A DNA stretch of 64,000 nt from Streptomyces olivochromogenes (GCF_021538895.1 NZ_JADDRL010000033.1:1-64000); one strand, 5' to 3'. Counted from the first letter of the stretch, positions 9,501 through 16,807 are shown. Numbers and translations: made by a program. Notes: a model not told the origin generated them from the sequence alone.

Positions 9501-9989
9501 ACGGCTCGCCATGGGCAGCACGGTGACCTCGTACTGATCACATTCGATTTCACCGCTGACGGGGTCGCGCTGCACGGCGGGAAACCCGATGATCTGGCAG
9601 TCGGTGATGGGCTGTGAGGTGGCGATCCGTCCCAGGCGCATGCGGCCCAGCGGCTGCAGGAAGTCGGGTCCCACCGCCTCGTTGCGTGTCCTCAGCAGTA
9701 CGAGGTCGCGGGCGGTGTCGATCCATCGCACTTCGCAGGTGGCCCATTCGGAGCTGTGCGGGTGGATGATCTTGGCGGTGCGAGGGGGCTGAGTGGGGAC
9801 GACCACGAGCTTGGGCGGCTTGCGCCGGAGATCAGTGACGTTCTCAGGGTGCTGGACCCGCGCTCTGGGCGGTCCGGTCAGCACATGTGCCGCCGTGAGG
9901 ATGTGCCGGGGCCCGATCAGCACCCCGGTGCCTTGTACGGCGCCGTTGACCAGGACCACCCGGTCTGCCGACGAAGTGGCGCGCGGCAT
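6582..9989 (-). CDS. trypsin-like protease / NACHT NTPase / leucine-rich-repeat protein (STAND, NLR-like)
   Basis: 1135 aa from the ATG at 9989, four bases after the Trypco2 gene. Residues about 8-215 are a trypsin-like serine protease with a full catalytic triad: LTAAHVL (His35), ARDLVLLR (Asp95) and GLSGAPLF (Ser192). A linker with IDIIGLDELS follows. The NACHT NTPase has Walker A GEAGAGKTT (331-339), Walker B LLLVDGLDEV (412-421) and the sensor LVTVRP near 446-451, then a helical region with IHRTFQDYLAAKEF. The last ~300 residues are degenerate leucine-rich repeats (LERLGV, LTDLSFLNG, LRELHLQGLPIG). There is no signal peptide. The layout of effector, NTPase switch and sensor repeats is that of bacterial NLR-like immune proteins, so ligand binding probably triggers oligomerisation and protease activation. 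An earlier start at 10067 is open but would overlap the Trypco2 gene by 74 bases. Phage defence is inference. Confidence 0.9.
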   Translation of the reverse strand: MPRATSSADRVVLVNGAVQGTGVLIGPRHILTAAHVLTGPPRARVQHPENVTDLRRKPPKLVVVPTQPPRTAKIIHPHSSEWATCEVRWIDTARDLVLLRTRNEAVGPDFLQPLGRMRLGRIATSQPITDCQIIGFPAVQRDPVSGEIECDQYEVTVLPMASRLRPEVTVCEFSRKPVAETDNRHSPLAGLSGAPLFASGVLLGIVTAVPRGREHMRIEVANVDAEQLRLLDRAEAGLLTPRTEDVAENHRRDEAFEQQYRRAIKNRYRKIDIIGLDELSTRESRWDLDTAYLHLEAEAAPPAAGSRGVSSRPRRVDELLAEAGPCVLLRGEAGAGKTTLVWWLASHAASGTLGGSLAHLNGQVPFVVPLRSLRAKGEGFPRPGELDRAARLLTDQAPQGWARRVLMAGRGLLLVDGLDEVPRGDRMNAHRWLGDMLAEFPGLHCLVTVRPLAVEMNWLSNEGFRELRLLPMRDTDIQAFVHAWHDTARLEPTQSADESGHLAELEAELKAKFTSSPALRNLARTPLLCAVICALNRRREGDLPVSRPELYAAALHMLLGKRDVGRDIREPEGIKLDLEKHELLLQRIAAWLVRNGQSQLSREQARSRLVPTLSGMSEVQGSVDEVLRHILNRSGVLEERAEDSIQFIHRTFQDYLAAKEFQDSESLKELLGHAAQEEWQDVVLLSIGHCRTAEVEKVIDNLMEQGDAQEGHQRWNLHVLAASCAAEAVFLPQDKRAAVAERLRAFMPPKDILQATEVAKLGAYVLPMLPGPEGLPEHVQLLVATTLTKIGTPDCLPLVGEYADQPSRTLRQFLASAWGDFPAEPYARNVLATMRLDDLEIVVNRDHMLKHLHHLGPLKKVVVHGKFPADQLHRDLPYTPLERLGVADNPALTDLSFLNGRPGIKHLIVDSTAQIRNISHLAHCHLVTLALNAALLLPEDLEVIPTVHGLRELHLQGLPIGQYAWLPPPHRSVARLSVSSQDLQVDTLHGWVGLRGLAIWQPTALDELFAQLTELPRLQALQLPLANPAYELQRLPALHQVHSLTLPSLLNDPHLKGVTRTFPALRRLTIDLGVTPDPVVDLKPLHGLPDLSVTVVSMERPTIREPGPLVHRLRATPGQPPSLTTPDSRGGRRSG

Positions 9990-9993
9990 GGCG

Positions 9994-10344
9994 TCAGTCG
10001 CCGGTGATGGGGCGACCGAAGCGCCCCGTGCCGCCCGGGGCAGGGTTTCCCACACGCAATGGCCCACCTGTGCGGGCGTCCGTGGGTGAGAGCGTGAAGC
10101 TCACTTTGTGCGTGCGGGCGGTGGAGCGTGTGTCGTCGACACCGGCATCCAGGACCCACGCGCGGACCTTCGCGCCCGCCTTCTCCTCCGCACGTAGCTC
10201 CACCGTGAATTCCATCTGGATGTCGCCCACTTCGAAGGCGACGCCCTGCCCCGAAGCCCGACTCGCGGCGATGAGGAGCTGGTCCCGGACCGCCTGGACC
10301 GCGTCCGCCAACTCGATACCCTCTTGGGCATTCTGATCAGCCAT
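9994..10344 (-). CDS. Trypco2 (trypsin-co-occurring domain 2) protein
   Basis: 116 aa from the ATG at 10344. It begins GIELADAVQAVRDQLLIAA, continues with VAFEVGDIQMEFTVELR and KVRAWVLDAG, and then THKVSFTLSP. This is the Trypco2 pattern, a small domain described as regularly encoded beside trypsin-like protease/STAND genes in predicted prokaryotic conflict systems. The C-terminal ~30 residues are Gly/Pro-rich. Its stop lies four bases before the protease-NACHT start, so the partner is probably translated by re-initiation. Its role is unknown; it may be an adaptor, regulator or substrate of the protease. Confidence 0.85.
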   Translation of the reverse strand: MADQNAQEGIELADAVQAVRDQLLIAASRASGQGVAFEVGDIQMEFTVELRAEEKAGAKVRAWVLDAGVDDTRSTARTHKVSFTLSPTDARTGGPLRVGNPAPGGTGRFGRPITGD

Positions 10345-10478
10345 GCTGCCTCCCCCGTAGCAGATGCTCAGGCAGCGAATGTACCGGGGAAACTCCCCGA
10401 AGTCGGCGGAAATCGATGAGGTGGTACGCCGCGGGACGGGCCCGCGCGGGCGGCCCCACCCGTCCACGAGCCAAGGGC

Positions 10479-11027
10479 TCAGGACCGCCGGCGTGGGGCC
10501 TCGTCGTCCGGGGTGTCGGGGCTGGCGAAGTGGAAGGGGACGCAGAGGTGGTCGGCCAGGGCTCGGCCGGCCTGGTCGGCGGCTGCGGCCGAGGGATGGC
10601 GGGTGCCTCGGTTCCCGGTGTCGCCGAGGTGTCGTACGGCCGTGCCCCAGTAGATGGTGGCCAGCGGGTGTTCCGCGTCGGGGTCGGCGGTGATGGCCAG
10701 CAGGACCACGAACCAGTCGTGGAAGGTGTCGCCGTCCCACACGGCCTCGACCGCGACGACGCGGCCGTGGAGGCCGGCGGCGCGGGCCGCCAGGGACTCC
10801 AGGTCGAGGGGGCTGTCGGGGGTGCGGGCGATTGCGTCGCCGTGGTGGTCGTAGCGTTCGGCGACCACGTACTGAGCGTCGGTGAGCCCCAGGCCACGCG
10901 CACGGCCGGCCGCCAGGACGACGCGGATCGCTTGCATGTGGGCGTCCTGGAGGACGTACCCGTCGACCTGTTGCCGGACCCCGGCCGGCAGCAGCTCCCA
11001 CCACTGGGTCGCGGTCTTGTCACCCAT
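10479..11027 (-). CDS. uncharacterised protein upstream of Trypco2
   Basis: 182 aa from the ATG at 11027, preceded by GGGGA. No family is recognised. The first ~70 residues are helical (WWELLPAGVRQQVDGYVLQ) and the middle is strand-rich with DTFHDWFVVLLAITAD. The C-terminal tail is Asp/Pro/Arg-rich. It lies 135 bp upstream of the Trypco2 gene on the same strand and could be the first gene of the conflict-system unit. That link rests only on position. Confidence 0.55.
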   Translation of the reverse strand: MGDKTATQWWELLPAGVRQQVDGYVLQDAHMQAIRVVLAAGRARGLGLTDAQYVVAERYDHHGDAIARTPDSPLDLESLAARAAGLHGRVVAVEAVWDGDTFHDWFVVLLAITADPDAEHPLATIYWGTAVRHLGDTGNRGTRHPSAAAADQAGRALADHLCVPFHFASPDTPDDEAPRRRS

Positions 11028-11190
11028 GAGTTTCCCCGTCTCCCCTCAGGCCCGCACGGCAGGGCCCCCGAGCGTCACTGTAGAACGGCTGCCTGCTGCC
11101 CGAAGATTTTTTTCCGGGAGGCGTCACATCCTCGTCGTCGGTTCCGTCAGTGCTGTGTCAGCTATGTCAGACACCCGGAGGAACACAGTC

Positions 11191-11691
11191 ATGGGAGATC
11201 AGTCGACCGCCGCGCAGACGGCCGGTTCGCGGCTGCCCGACCCGCTCAAGCTCGTCCCCGAGTTGGGGGAAGTGGCGGGACTGCTGTACAAGACCATCGG
11301 CAACGGCACGGTGCCGCAGAGCACGATCAGCTTCATGCACCTGAGGGCCGGTCAGATCGTCGGCAACACCTACCTGACCCTGATGCACACCGAGAGCCTG
11401 CGCAAGGCGGGGGAGTCCGAGGAACGGATCACCGCGGTGTCGTCCTGGCAGGACGCGCGCTGCTTCACCGAGGCCGAGGCCGTCGCGCTGGCCCTCGCGG
11501 AGGCGGTGCTCCAGCCGTCCGCGCACGGCGAGCGCGTCTCCGACGAGCTCTACGCCCGGGTGGCCAGGAGCTACGACGACAGGGCACTCGTCACCCTGAT
11601 CCTCGCGCTCGGCCAGGTCAACTTCTTCATCCCGCTGGCCGTGATAGGCAAGCCGATTCCCGGCGCGAAGCCGTCCGAGCAGTGGAGCTGA
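11191..11691 (+). CDS. carboxymuconolactone decarboxylase-fold (AhpD-like) protein without the CxxC
   Basis: 166 aa from the ATG at 11191, with CGGAGGAA upstream. The CMD/AhpD fold is clear from VPQSTISFMHLRAGQIVGNTY, TLMHTESLRKAGESEERI and FTEAEAVALALAEAV. In redox-active members the segment reads as an NGCxxCxxxH motif; here it reads GNTYLTLMH, so both active cysteines are missing while the histidine is kept. Peroxidase or disulfide activity is therefore unlikely, and decarboxylase-type or binding roles are more plausible. It stands alone and is followed by a strong hairpin. Confidence 0.82.
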   Translation: MGDQSTAAQTAGSRLPDPLKLVPELGEVAGLLYKTIGNGTVPQSTISFMHLRAGQIVGNTYLTLMHTESLRKAGESEERITAVSSWQDARCFTEAEAVALALAEAVLQPSAHGERVSDELYARVARSYDDRALVTLILALGQVNFFIPLAVIGKPIPGAKPSEQWS

Positions 11692-11703
11692 CCTGAGGGT
11701 GTC

Positions 11704-11742
11704 GGACGAGGGAGCCGCGGTGCGCCGTCGGCTTCCTCGTCC
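11704..11742 (+). terminator. hairpin terminator after the CMD-fold gene
   Basis: GGACGAGGGAGCCG (11704-11717) pairs with CGGCTTCCTCGTCC (11729-11742) over 13 of 14 positions with an 11-nt loop, 12 bases after the stop. There is no T-run, as is common in Streptomyces. Confidence 0.65.
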
Positions 11743-11781
11743 GGCGTTCCGGGAAGTCAACGGCGTACTGGGGGGCTGGAC

Positions 11782-12207
11782 ATGGGTGCCGTCGTCGTGG
11801 GCGTCATCGGAACGCTGCTCGGAGTCCTGATCGGCGGCGCCCTCCAGCAGTCGCAGGCGTCGCGCAACCGCAAGTGGCAGCGGGAGGACTCGCTCAGCGA
11901 CGCCAAACGAACCGCCTACGCCGAGTATCTGCGGTCGATCAGCGCCAGTTACGCGCAAGCGGTGTCCGGTCAGCGGAACCGTTCGGAGGACGGCCGCCTG
12001 CTGGCTGTCACCGCTGAGATCGAGGTCCTGGCGGGGCGAGACGTGTCAGGGCCGGCTCGGGACCTGGTGAACTCCGTCATCCAGGCGCATACGGCGATCG
12101 CCGCGGGCGCGAGTGTCGCGGAGGCCGGGGTGGCCGAGGTCGACCGGCGTCGATACGAACTGATCGAACGGTTCAAGGCTGACCTTGGGCGCACGACACA
12201 CCCCTGA
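11782..12207 (+). CDS. small protein with N-terminal membrane helix, unknown
   Basis: 141 aa. Residues 1-20 (MGAVVVGVIGTLLGVLIGGA) are a membrane anchor, followed by a basic hinge (SRNRKWQRED) and a helical cytoplasmic region rich in A, E and R. Proteins of this layout (TM helix, then RKW/QRE, then YAEYLRS) are common hypothetical proteins in Streptomyces; I know no function. It is not tightly linked to either neighbour. Confidence 0.65.
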   Translation: MGAVVVGVIGTLLGVLIGGALQQSQASRNRKWQREDSLSDAKRTAYAEYLRSISASYAQAVSGQRNRSEDGRLLAVTAEIEVLAGRDVSGPARDLVNSVIQAHTAIAAGASVAEAGVAEVDRRRYELIERFKADLGRTTHP

Positions 12208-12415
12208 CCGTCACCGCGCCGAAGGGGCGGCTGAAACCTGCGCGGCATTTCAGGTGCACTTCGCGGAACGCGAGCCGGACATGCGCCCGAGCCCCGCACG
12301 GGGCGCTCGCCCGCGCGGCACTCCGCCTTTCGGCCCATCAAGGGCATCGACCACGACGCCGAAAGAGATCAAGCAGTGCCGTCGCTCGGCTGTCGAGGTC
12401 CGGAGGAGATCCTTC

Positions 12416-13897
12416 ATGCGCGTCCGTCCGCCCTTGACCGCCACTGCCACCGCTACCGCCGCACTCCTGCTCACCGCTGTCACCGGTGCGACTCCGGCGG
12501 CCGCAGAGCACGGCAGCGACAGCGGGTCGCTGAGCAAGGTGTCCCACGGCGACCCCTACGCCGACTGCACCATCGGCGCGAGGTCCCCCGACAGCGTCGT
12601 CTATCCGGGCACCGAGGTCGAGCCTTACCTCACCGTCGATCCGCGCGACGCCAAGCGCGTGGTCACCGTGTTCCAGCAGGACCGCTGGTCCGACGGCGGC
12701 GCCCGTGGCCTGGTGGCGAGTTGGAGCAGGGACGGCCGTACGTTCCACGAGAGCACGCTGCCGTTCAGCGCCTGCGCGCCGGGCGGCGCGGACTTCGAGC
12801 GGGCCACCGACCCCTGGGTGAGCACCGGACCGGACGGCACCGTCTACGCCGGCGGAGAGGGCGTCGACTTCACGAAGAGCACGCGTACCGGCCTCCTCGC
12901 CGCCACCTCCCACGACGGCGGGCGTACCTGGGAGAACCTCACCACCACACACGTCGACGAGCAGCCGTTCTTCAACGACAAGCCCTCGATCACGGCCGAC
13001 CCGATCCGCAGGGGCACCGCCTACCAGGTCTGGGACCGCCTCGACAACGACCCTCCCGAGCCGAGCGACCTCGACGGTCCGGGCTACATCTCCGTCACCC
13101 GCGACGGCGGCCGCACCTGGAGCGAGGGCCGGCGGTTCGTCGACACCAGCGCCGTTCCCAACACGCAGACCATCGGCCACGTGATCGTCGTCAACCGGCA
13201 CAGCGGCGCCCTGTACGACTTCTTCGACTGGATCACCTACGCCGATGACCTGACCACCGTCACCGACGCCCACTACGCGGTGGTGACCTCGACCGACGGC
13301 GGCGCGACCTGGAGCGCGCCGGTCACCGTGGCCAAGGACACCGCCGTACCGGAGGTCCACCCGAACGACCCCACCAAGGCACTGCGCGCCGGCTCCACCC
13401 TGCCCAGCCCGGCCATCGACCCGAAGAGCGGCACGCTGTACATGGCCTACGAGGGTTCGGACTTCTCCGGCGGCAGGCACAACTCCGTCCAACTGGTGCG
13501 CTCCACCGACGGCGGGCACACCTGGAGCAGGACCCCGACGCTGATCAGCCCACGGCGCGTGCCGGCTTTCTCCCCGTCGGTCGCCGTCGACGAACGGGGC
13601 ACGGTCGCGCTCACCTACTACGACGTCCGCTTCCTCAAGCCGGGCGACACCACCACGCTGCCCACCGCCTACCAGTTGGCCACGCTGCCGCACGGCGACC
13701 CGCGGTCGCTGTCCGAGCGGCGGATCTCCCGGGTCTTCGACTGGCTGCAAGCGCCGTACGCGGGCGGCTACTTCATCGGTGACTACCAGGGCCTGGTGTC
13801 CGTCGGGACCGGGGTGCGACCGGCGCTGACCGAGACCAACTCCGGCGCACCGGACAACCGTACGGACGTCTACAGCGGCATCTTCCGCACCCGGTGA
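12416..13897 (+). CDS. secreted Asp-box (BNR/sialidase-like) beta-propeller protein
   Basis: 493 aa from the ATG at 12416, with CGGAGGAG eight bases upstream. Residues 1-30 are a Sec signal peptide ending TPAAA. The mature protein has repeated Asp-box motifs: WSRDGRTF, TSHDGGRTW, VTRDGGRTW, TSTDGGATW and RSTDGGHTW, the turn marks of sialidase/BNR propellers. The N-terminal Arg triad expected of true sialidases (RIP motif) is not apparent, so the substrate is open; it may be an exo-glycosidase or a non-catalytic binding protein. The 208 bp upstream show no evident operator. Confidence 0.82.
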   Translation: MRVRPPLTATATATAALLLTAVTGATPAAAEHGSDSGSLSKVSHGDPYADCTIGARSPDSVVYPGTEVEPYLTVDPRDAKRVVTVFQQDRWSDGGARGLVASWSRDGRTFHESTLPFSACAPGGADFERATDPWVSTGPDGTVYAGGEGVDFTKSTRTGLLAATSHDGGRTWENLTTTHVDEQPFFNDKPSITADPIRRGTAYQVWDRLDNDPPEPSDLDGPGYISVTRDGGRTWSEGRRFVDTSAVPNTQTIGHVIVVNRHSGALYDFFDWITYADDLTTVTDAHYAVVTSTDGGATWSAPVTVAKDTAVPEVHPNDPTKALRAGSTLPSPAIDPKSGTLYMAYEGSDFSGGRHNSVQLVRSTDGGHTWSRTPTLISPRRVPAFSPSVAVDERGTVALTYYDVRFLKPGDTTTLPTAYQLATLPHGDPRSLSERRISRVFDWLQAPYAGGYFIGDYQGLVSVGTGVRPALTETNSGAPDNRTDVYSGIFRTR

Positions 13898-13967
13898 CGG
13901 GCCTGGACCACCCGAAGGTGTCGTAGGCAGTGTCCCGCTTCCGTCCGCGATGCGGGAGGCTGGGATC

Positions 13968-14477
13968 ATGCGCACCGACTGGATCACCCGTGTCGAGACC
14001 GGCGCCGACCTCCCCGCCATCCGCGAGATCGACCTGGCGGCCTTCGAGACGCCGTTGGAAGCCGACCTCGTCGACGCCCTGCGGGCCGACGCGTCCTGGA
14101 TCGACGGTCTGTCCATCGTCACCGCCACGCCGGACGGCAGGCCCGTCGGCCACGCGCTGCTGACTCGCTGCCACATCGACGCCACCCCGGCCCTGTGCCT
14201 GGCCCCCGTCGCCGTACTGCCCGAGTACCAGGGGACCGGCGCCGGATCCGCGGCCGTCCGCGCCGCGCTCCAGGCCGCCCGGGACACGGGCGAGCACTTC
14301 GTCGTCGTCCTCGGGCATCCGGCGTACTACCCGTGCTTCGGCTTCACCCGCGCCTCCACCCACGGCATCGGCGTCACCTTCGACGTCCCGGACGAGGCCC
14401 TGATGGCCCTCACCCTGCACGCCGGTCACCCGCTGCCCGGCGGTACCGTCCACTACGCCGCACCCTTCGGCGTCTAG
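13968..14477 (+). CDS. GNAT-family N-acetyltransferase
   Basis: 169 aa. The start at 13968 is chosen over 13950 because GGGAGG lies 10 bases before it. Motif A is LAPVAVLPEYQGTGAGSAAVRAAL (acetyl-CoA pyrophosphate loop QGTGAG), followed by FVVVLGHPAYYPCFGF, the signature of the YhbS-like N-acetyltransferase branch. Substrate unknown. It lies just upstream of the cobalamin riboswitch but is not part of that transcript. Confidence 0.85.
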   Translation: MRTDWITRVETGADLPAIREIDLAAFETPLEADLVDALRADASWIDGLSIVTATPDGRPVGHALLTRCHIDATPALCLAPVAVLPEYQGTGAGSAAVRAALQAARDTGEHFVVVLGHPAYYPCFGFTRASTHGIGVTFDVPDEALMALTLHAGHPLPGGTVHYAAPFGV

Positions 14478-14549
14478 GAGACCCGTGCGGGGGCGGAGGT
14501 GCCGCCAATCCTGGCAGGCCGGACAAGAGGGGAAGATCACGTTCGCCGA

Positions 14550-14740
14550 TGCGGTCTTGGCCAGGCTCCGGACTCGCGGTACCGTCGGTCCGATATCGAC
14601 GACGGCAGAACGGAAGCCGGTGGAAGTCCGGCACGGTCGCGCCACTGTGAACGAACAGCCCTGCAGCGCCAGGGCTGTTGGTGAGTCAGACCCGTAGCGG
14701 TCGTCCTGTGCACCACCGAGATGGGACGCGAACTCCCAGA
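14550..14740 (+). promoter_or_regulatory. cobalamin (AdoCbl) riboswitch upstream of cbtB-cbtA
   Basis: The conserved core reads CGGAAGCCGGTGGAAGTCCG from about 14611 and the B12 box GCCACTGT is at 14641-14648, followed by a GC-rich P-stem (ACAGCCCTGC...AGGGCTGT) and GTGAGTCAGACC. This is the standard cobalamin aptamer on the plus strand; the outer limits are approximate. It ends just before the GAGGAGG ribosome site of cbtB, so translational or antitermination control by B12 is likely, lowering cobalt import when B12 is plentiful. Confidence 0.9.
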
Positions 14741-14752
14741 GGAGGTTCTGCC

Positions 14753-14974
14753 ATGGCGCAGACCGTCGCCCAGCCGACAGCCACCACCCCCGCCGTTCCC
14801 GCCACGCTGCCGCTGAAGGCGATAGCTCCCTGGGCGGTCTTCTTCGGCATCCTCATGCTCATCCTGCTCTACTTCGTCGGCGCCGAGCAGGGCGCCACCT
14901 CCGTGTTCAACGGCACGGACGTCCACGAGTGGGTGCACGACGCCCGCCACCTGCTCGGTTTCCCCTGCCACTGA
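14753..14974 (+). CDS. cbtB: cobalt transporter subunit CbtB
   Basis: 73 aa. One transmembrane helix (WAVFFGILMLILLYFVGAEQGA) and a metal-ligand-rich C-terminus, HEWVHDARHLLGFPCH, the hallmark of CbtB, the small subunit of a predicted cobalt importer. The ATG at 14753 follows GAGGAGG. It directly follows a cobalamin riboswitch, is 21 bp from cbtA, and together they are expected to supply Co2+ for B12 synthesis. Confidence 0.9.
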   Translation: MAQTVAQPTATTPAVPATLPLKAIAPWAVFFGILMLILLYFVGAEQGATSVFNGTDVHEWVHDARHLLGFPCH

Positions 14975-14995
14975 CGCGAGGGACGCCGCACACCC

Positions 14996-15748
14996 ATGAA
15001 TTCCGCAACGGTTAGAAACCTCCTCGTGCGGGGCATGCTCGCCGGCCTCGCGGCCGGCGTGCTCGCCCTGGTCGCCGCCTACTTCCTCGGTGAGCCGAAC
15101 GTCGACAGCGCGATCAGCTTCGAGGAGGCCCACTCCCACGAGCACGAGATGGAAGTCGTCTCCCGCTCCCTGCAGTCCACCGCCGGCCTTGCCACCGGCG
15201 TCCTGGTCTACGGGGTCGCCTTCGGCGGCATCGCGGCGCTCGCCTTCTGTTTCGCGCTCGGCCGGGTGGGCCGCTTCAGCCCGCGGGCGACCGCGCTGCT
15301 GCTGTCCGGCTGCGCGCTGCTCGCCGTGTACGTCGTGCCGTTCCTGAAGTACCCGGCCAACCCGCCGTCGGTGGGTGACCCGGACACCATCAGCAAGCGG
15401 ACCAGCCTGTACTTCCTGATGATGGTGCTCAGCCTGCTCCTGGCGATCGCTGCCACCATCCTCGGCAAGCGGCTCGCGCCCACCCTGGGCACCTGGTGGG
15501 CGACCGTGGTCGCGGTGGCGGCCTTCGCCACCGTGATCGGGCTCGCGTACGCACTCCTGCCGGCCGTCAACGAGGTGCCGCAGCACTTCCCGGCCACCCT
15601 CCTGTGGCGGTTCCGTCTCTCCGCACTGGCCATCCAGGCCGTTCTGTGGGGCGGATTCGGTCTGCTCTTCGGCGAGTTGGCCGAGCGGCAGCTGAACCCC
15701 AAGCCCGCGACCGCGACGTCGGGGCGGGCGGTTCCGGCCGCCCACTGA
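14996..15748 (+). CDS. cbtA: cobalt transporter subunit CbtA
   Basis: 250 aa with about six hydrophobic segments: LVRGMLAGLAAGVLALVAAYF first, then the His-rich loop EEAHSHEHEMEVVSR, GVLVYGVAFGGIAALAF, VVPFLKYPANPPSVGDPDTI, and a final helix near AVLWGGFGLLFGELAER. These are standard CbtA features. It lies in the riboswitch-controlled operon with cbtB. The histidines of the first outer loop are likely metal ligands. Confidence 0.9.
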   Translation: MNSATVRNLLVRGMLAGLAAGVLALVAAYFLGEPNVDSAISFEEAHSHEHEMEVVSRSLQSTAGLATGVLVYGVAFGGIAALAFCFALGRVGRFSPRATALLLSGCALLAVYVVPFLKYPANPPSVGDPDTISKRTSLYFLMMVLSLLLAIAATILGKRLAPTLGTWWATVVAVAAFATVIGLAYALLPAVNEVPQHFPATLLWRFRLSALAIQAVLWGGFGLLFGELAERQLNPKPATATSGRAVPAAH

Positions 15749-15840
15749 TCCCTTCCGGACACGAGTCGGCCCTTCGGAACCGTCCGAGGGGCCTCTCGCG
15801 TTCTCGGGACACCGACGGAGGCGACGAGCGGAGGAGCCGA

Positions 15841-16194
15841 GTGGCCCGCCAACATCCCCAACCGCGCCACATCACTCTCGGCGGACGCGAGGCGGTCGCC
15901 CTGACCCCGGAGGAGTACCGGCGACTGGTCGCCAGCCGACGCCAGATCGGCGGTCAGAGCGCGCGCGTGCGGGTCCTGGCCCAACAGGCCAAACGCACCG
16001 AGAGACTCCTGCGGGAGCTCGAAGCCCTGGTCGGCGGCCCGCAGCCCGGCTGTCCCCCGCCCCAGGAGCGAACAGGGGCGCTGGAAGCGGCCGAGTGCGA
16101 CCGCCACCACGACACCACCGGCGCCCCGGATACCGACTGCCTGCGCTGCGCGATAGCGGCGCTCCTGCGCCGCCACCGGGACGAGACCGCCTGA
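15841..16194 (+). CDS. small coiled-coil hypothetical protein behind cbtA
   Basis: 117 aa from a GTG at 15841 with GGAGG upstream. The middle (EYRRLVASRRQIGGQSARVRVLAQQAKRTERLL, read in short pieces) is strongly charged and helical, probably a coiled coil. The C-terminus holds HHDTTGAPDTDCLRCAIAALLRRHR, with two cysteines and adjacent histidines that could bind metal. I do not recognise a family. It is 92 bp after cbtA on the same strand, so it may share the cobalamin-controlled transcript. Confidence 0.6.
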   Translation: MARQHPQPRHITLGGREAVALTPEEYRRLVASRRQIGGQSARVRVLAQQAKRTERLLRELEALVGGPQPGCPPPQERTGALEAAECDRHHDTTGAPDTDCLRCAIAALLRRHRDETA

Positions 16195-16216
16195 TCAGGC
16201 CTCGCGCCGACCGGCG

Positions 16217-16807
16217 TCAGGGCGCGGATGCGCCCCCCGGCGGGGAGAGGACGGGTCCGAGCCGCAGATTCCAGCGCCCGGAGCGGCCGGTGACCTCCGT
16301 CGCCGCGAGCGGGGGGACGTCGACGCGCCAGAACGCGGTCTCGGGCGCGCCCAGCGCGTGCAGCACCACCGCCCGGATCACCTCCGGCTCCGCCACGGCG
16401 ACCGTCCTGCCGTCCGCCAGGCCGGTCGTCTCCAGCCACCGCGCGACGCGCGCACACAAGTCCCGTACGGACTCACCGCCGTGCGGCGCGGCACCGGGAT
16501 CGGCGAGCCAGCGGGCCACCGCCTCCGGCTCGGCGGCGCCGACCTCGTCCAGGGTCAGCCCCCGCCACCGGCCCACGTCCAGGCCCGAGAGCCCCGTCTC
16601 CTGCGAGGCGTCGAGGCCCAGCGCGGCCGCCGTCTCCCGACAGCGCACGCTGGGCGAGACGAAGACACGACCGGCGGTGGGCAGGGACAGCGCCGTCGCC
16701 CCCGCCCGGACCGCCGCGCTGTCCTCGATCGAGTCGTCGTCGTCGAAGCGGGCCCGCCGCAGCGATGGTGTCATCGCCGGTGAGATGAGAGTGACTCTGC
16801 TCGTCAC
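16217..16807 (-). CDS. histidine phosphatase (phosphoglycerate mutase-like) family protein
   Basis: 196 aa from a GTG at 16807 preceded by GGAGGAG. It starts VTSRVTLISPAMTPSLRRARF; then VFVSPSVRCRETAAALG, GLSGLDVGRWRGLTLDEV and APHGGESVRDLCARVARWL follow the histidine-phosphatase plan. The usual first motif RHG, carrying the catalytic histidine, reads LISPAM here, and the late histidine motif reads VAEPEVIRA. Both catalytic histidines seem replaced, so this may be a pseudo-enzyme. It sits between cbtA and metE, next to B12-controlled genes. Confidence 0.75.
   Translation of the reverse strand: MTSRVTLISPAMTPSLRRARFDDDDSIEDSAAVRAGATALSLPTAGRVFVSPSVRCRETAAALGLDASQETGLSGLDVGRWRGLTLDEVGAAEPEAVARWLADPGAAPHGGESVRDLCARVARWLETTGLADGRTVAVAEPEVIRAVVLHALGAPETAFWRVDVPPLAATEVTGRSGRWNLRLGPVLSPPGGASAP

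Noticed and set aside
9990..10067. Upstream start of the trypsin-NACHT gene at 10067
   Set aside because: It would overlap the Trypco2 gene by 74 bases and add residues outside the protease fold; the ATG at 9989 fits re-initiation after the Trypco2 stop.
12338..14287. 649-codon minus-strand frame across the Asp-box protein and GNAT genes
   Set aside because: It is antisense to two well-supported genes and has low-complexity Gly/Arg/Val composition.
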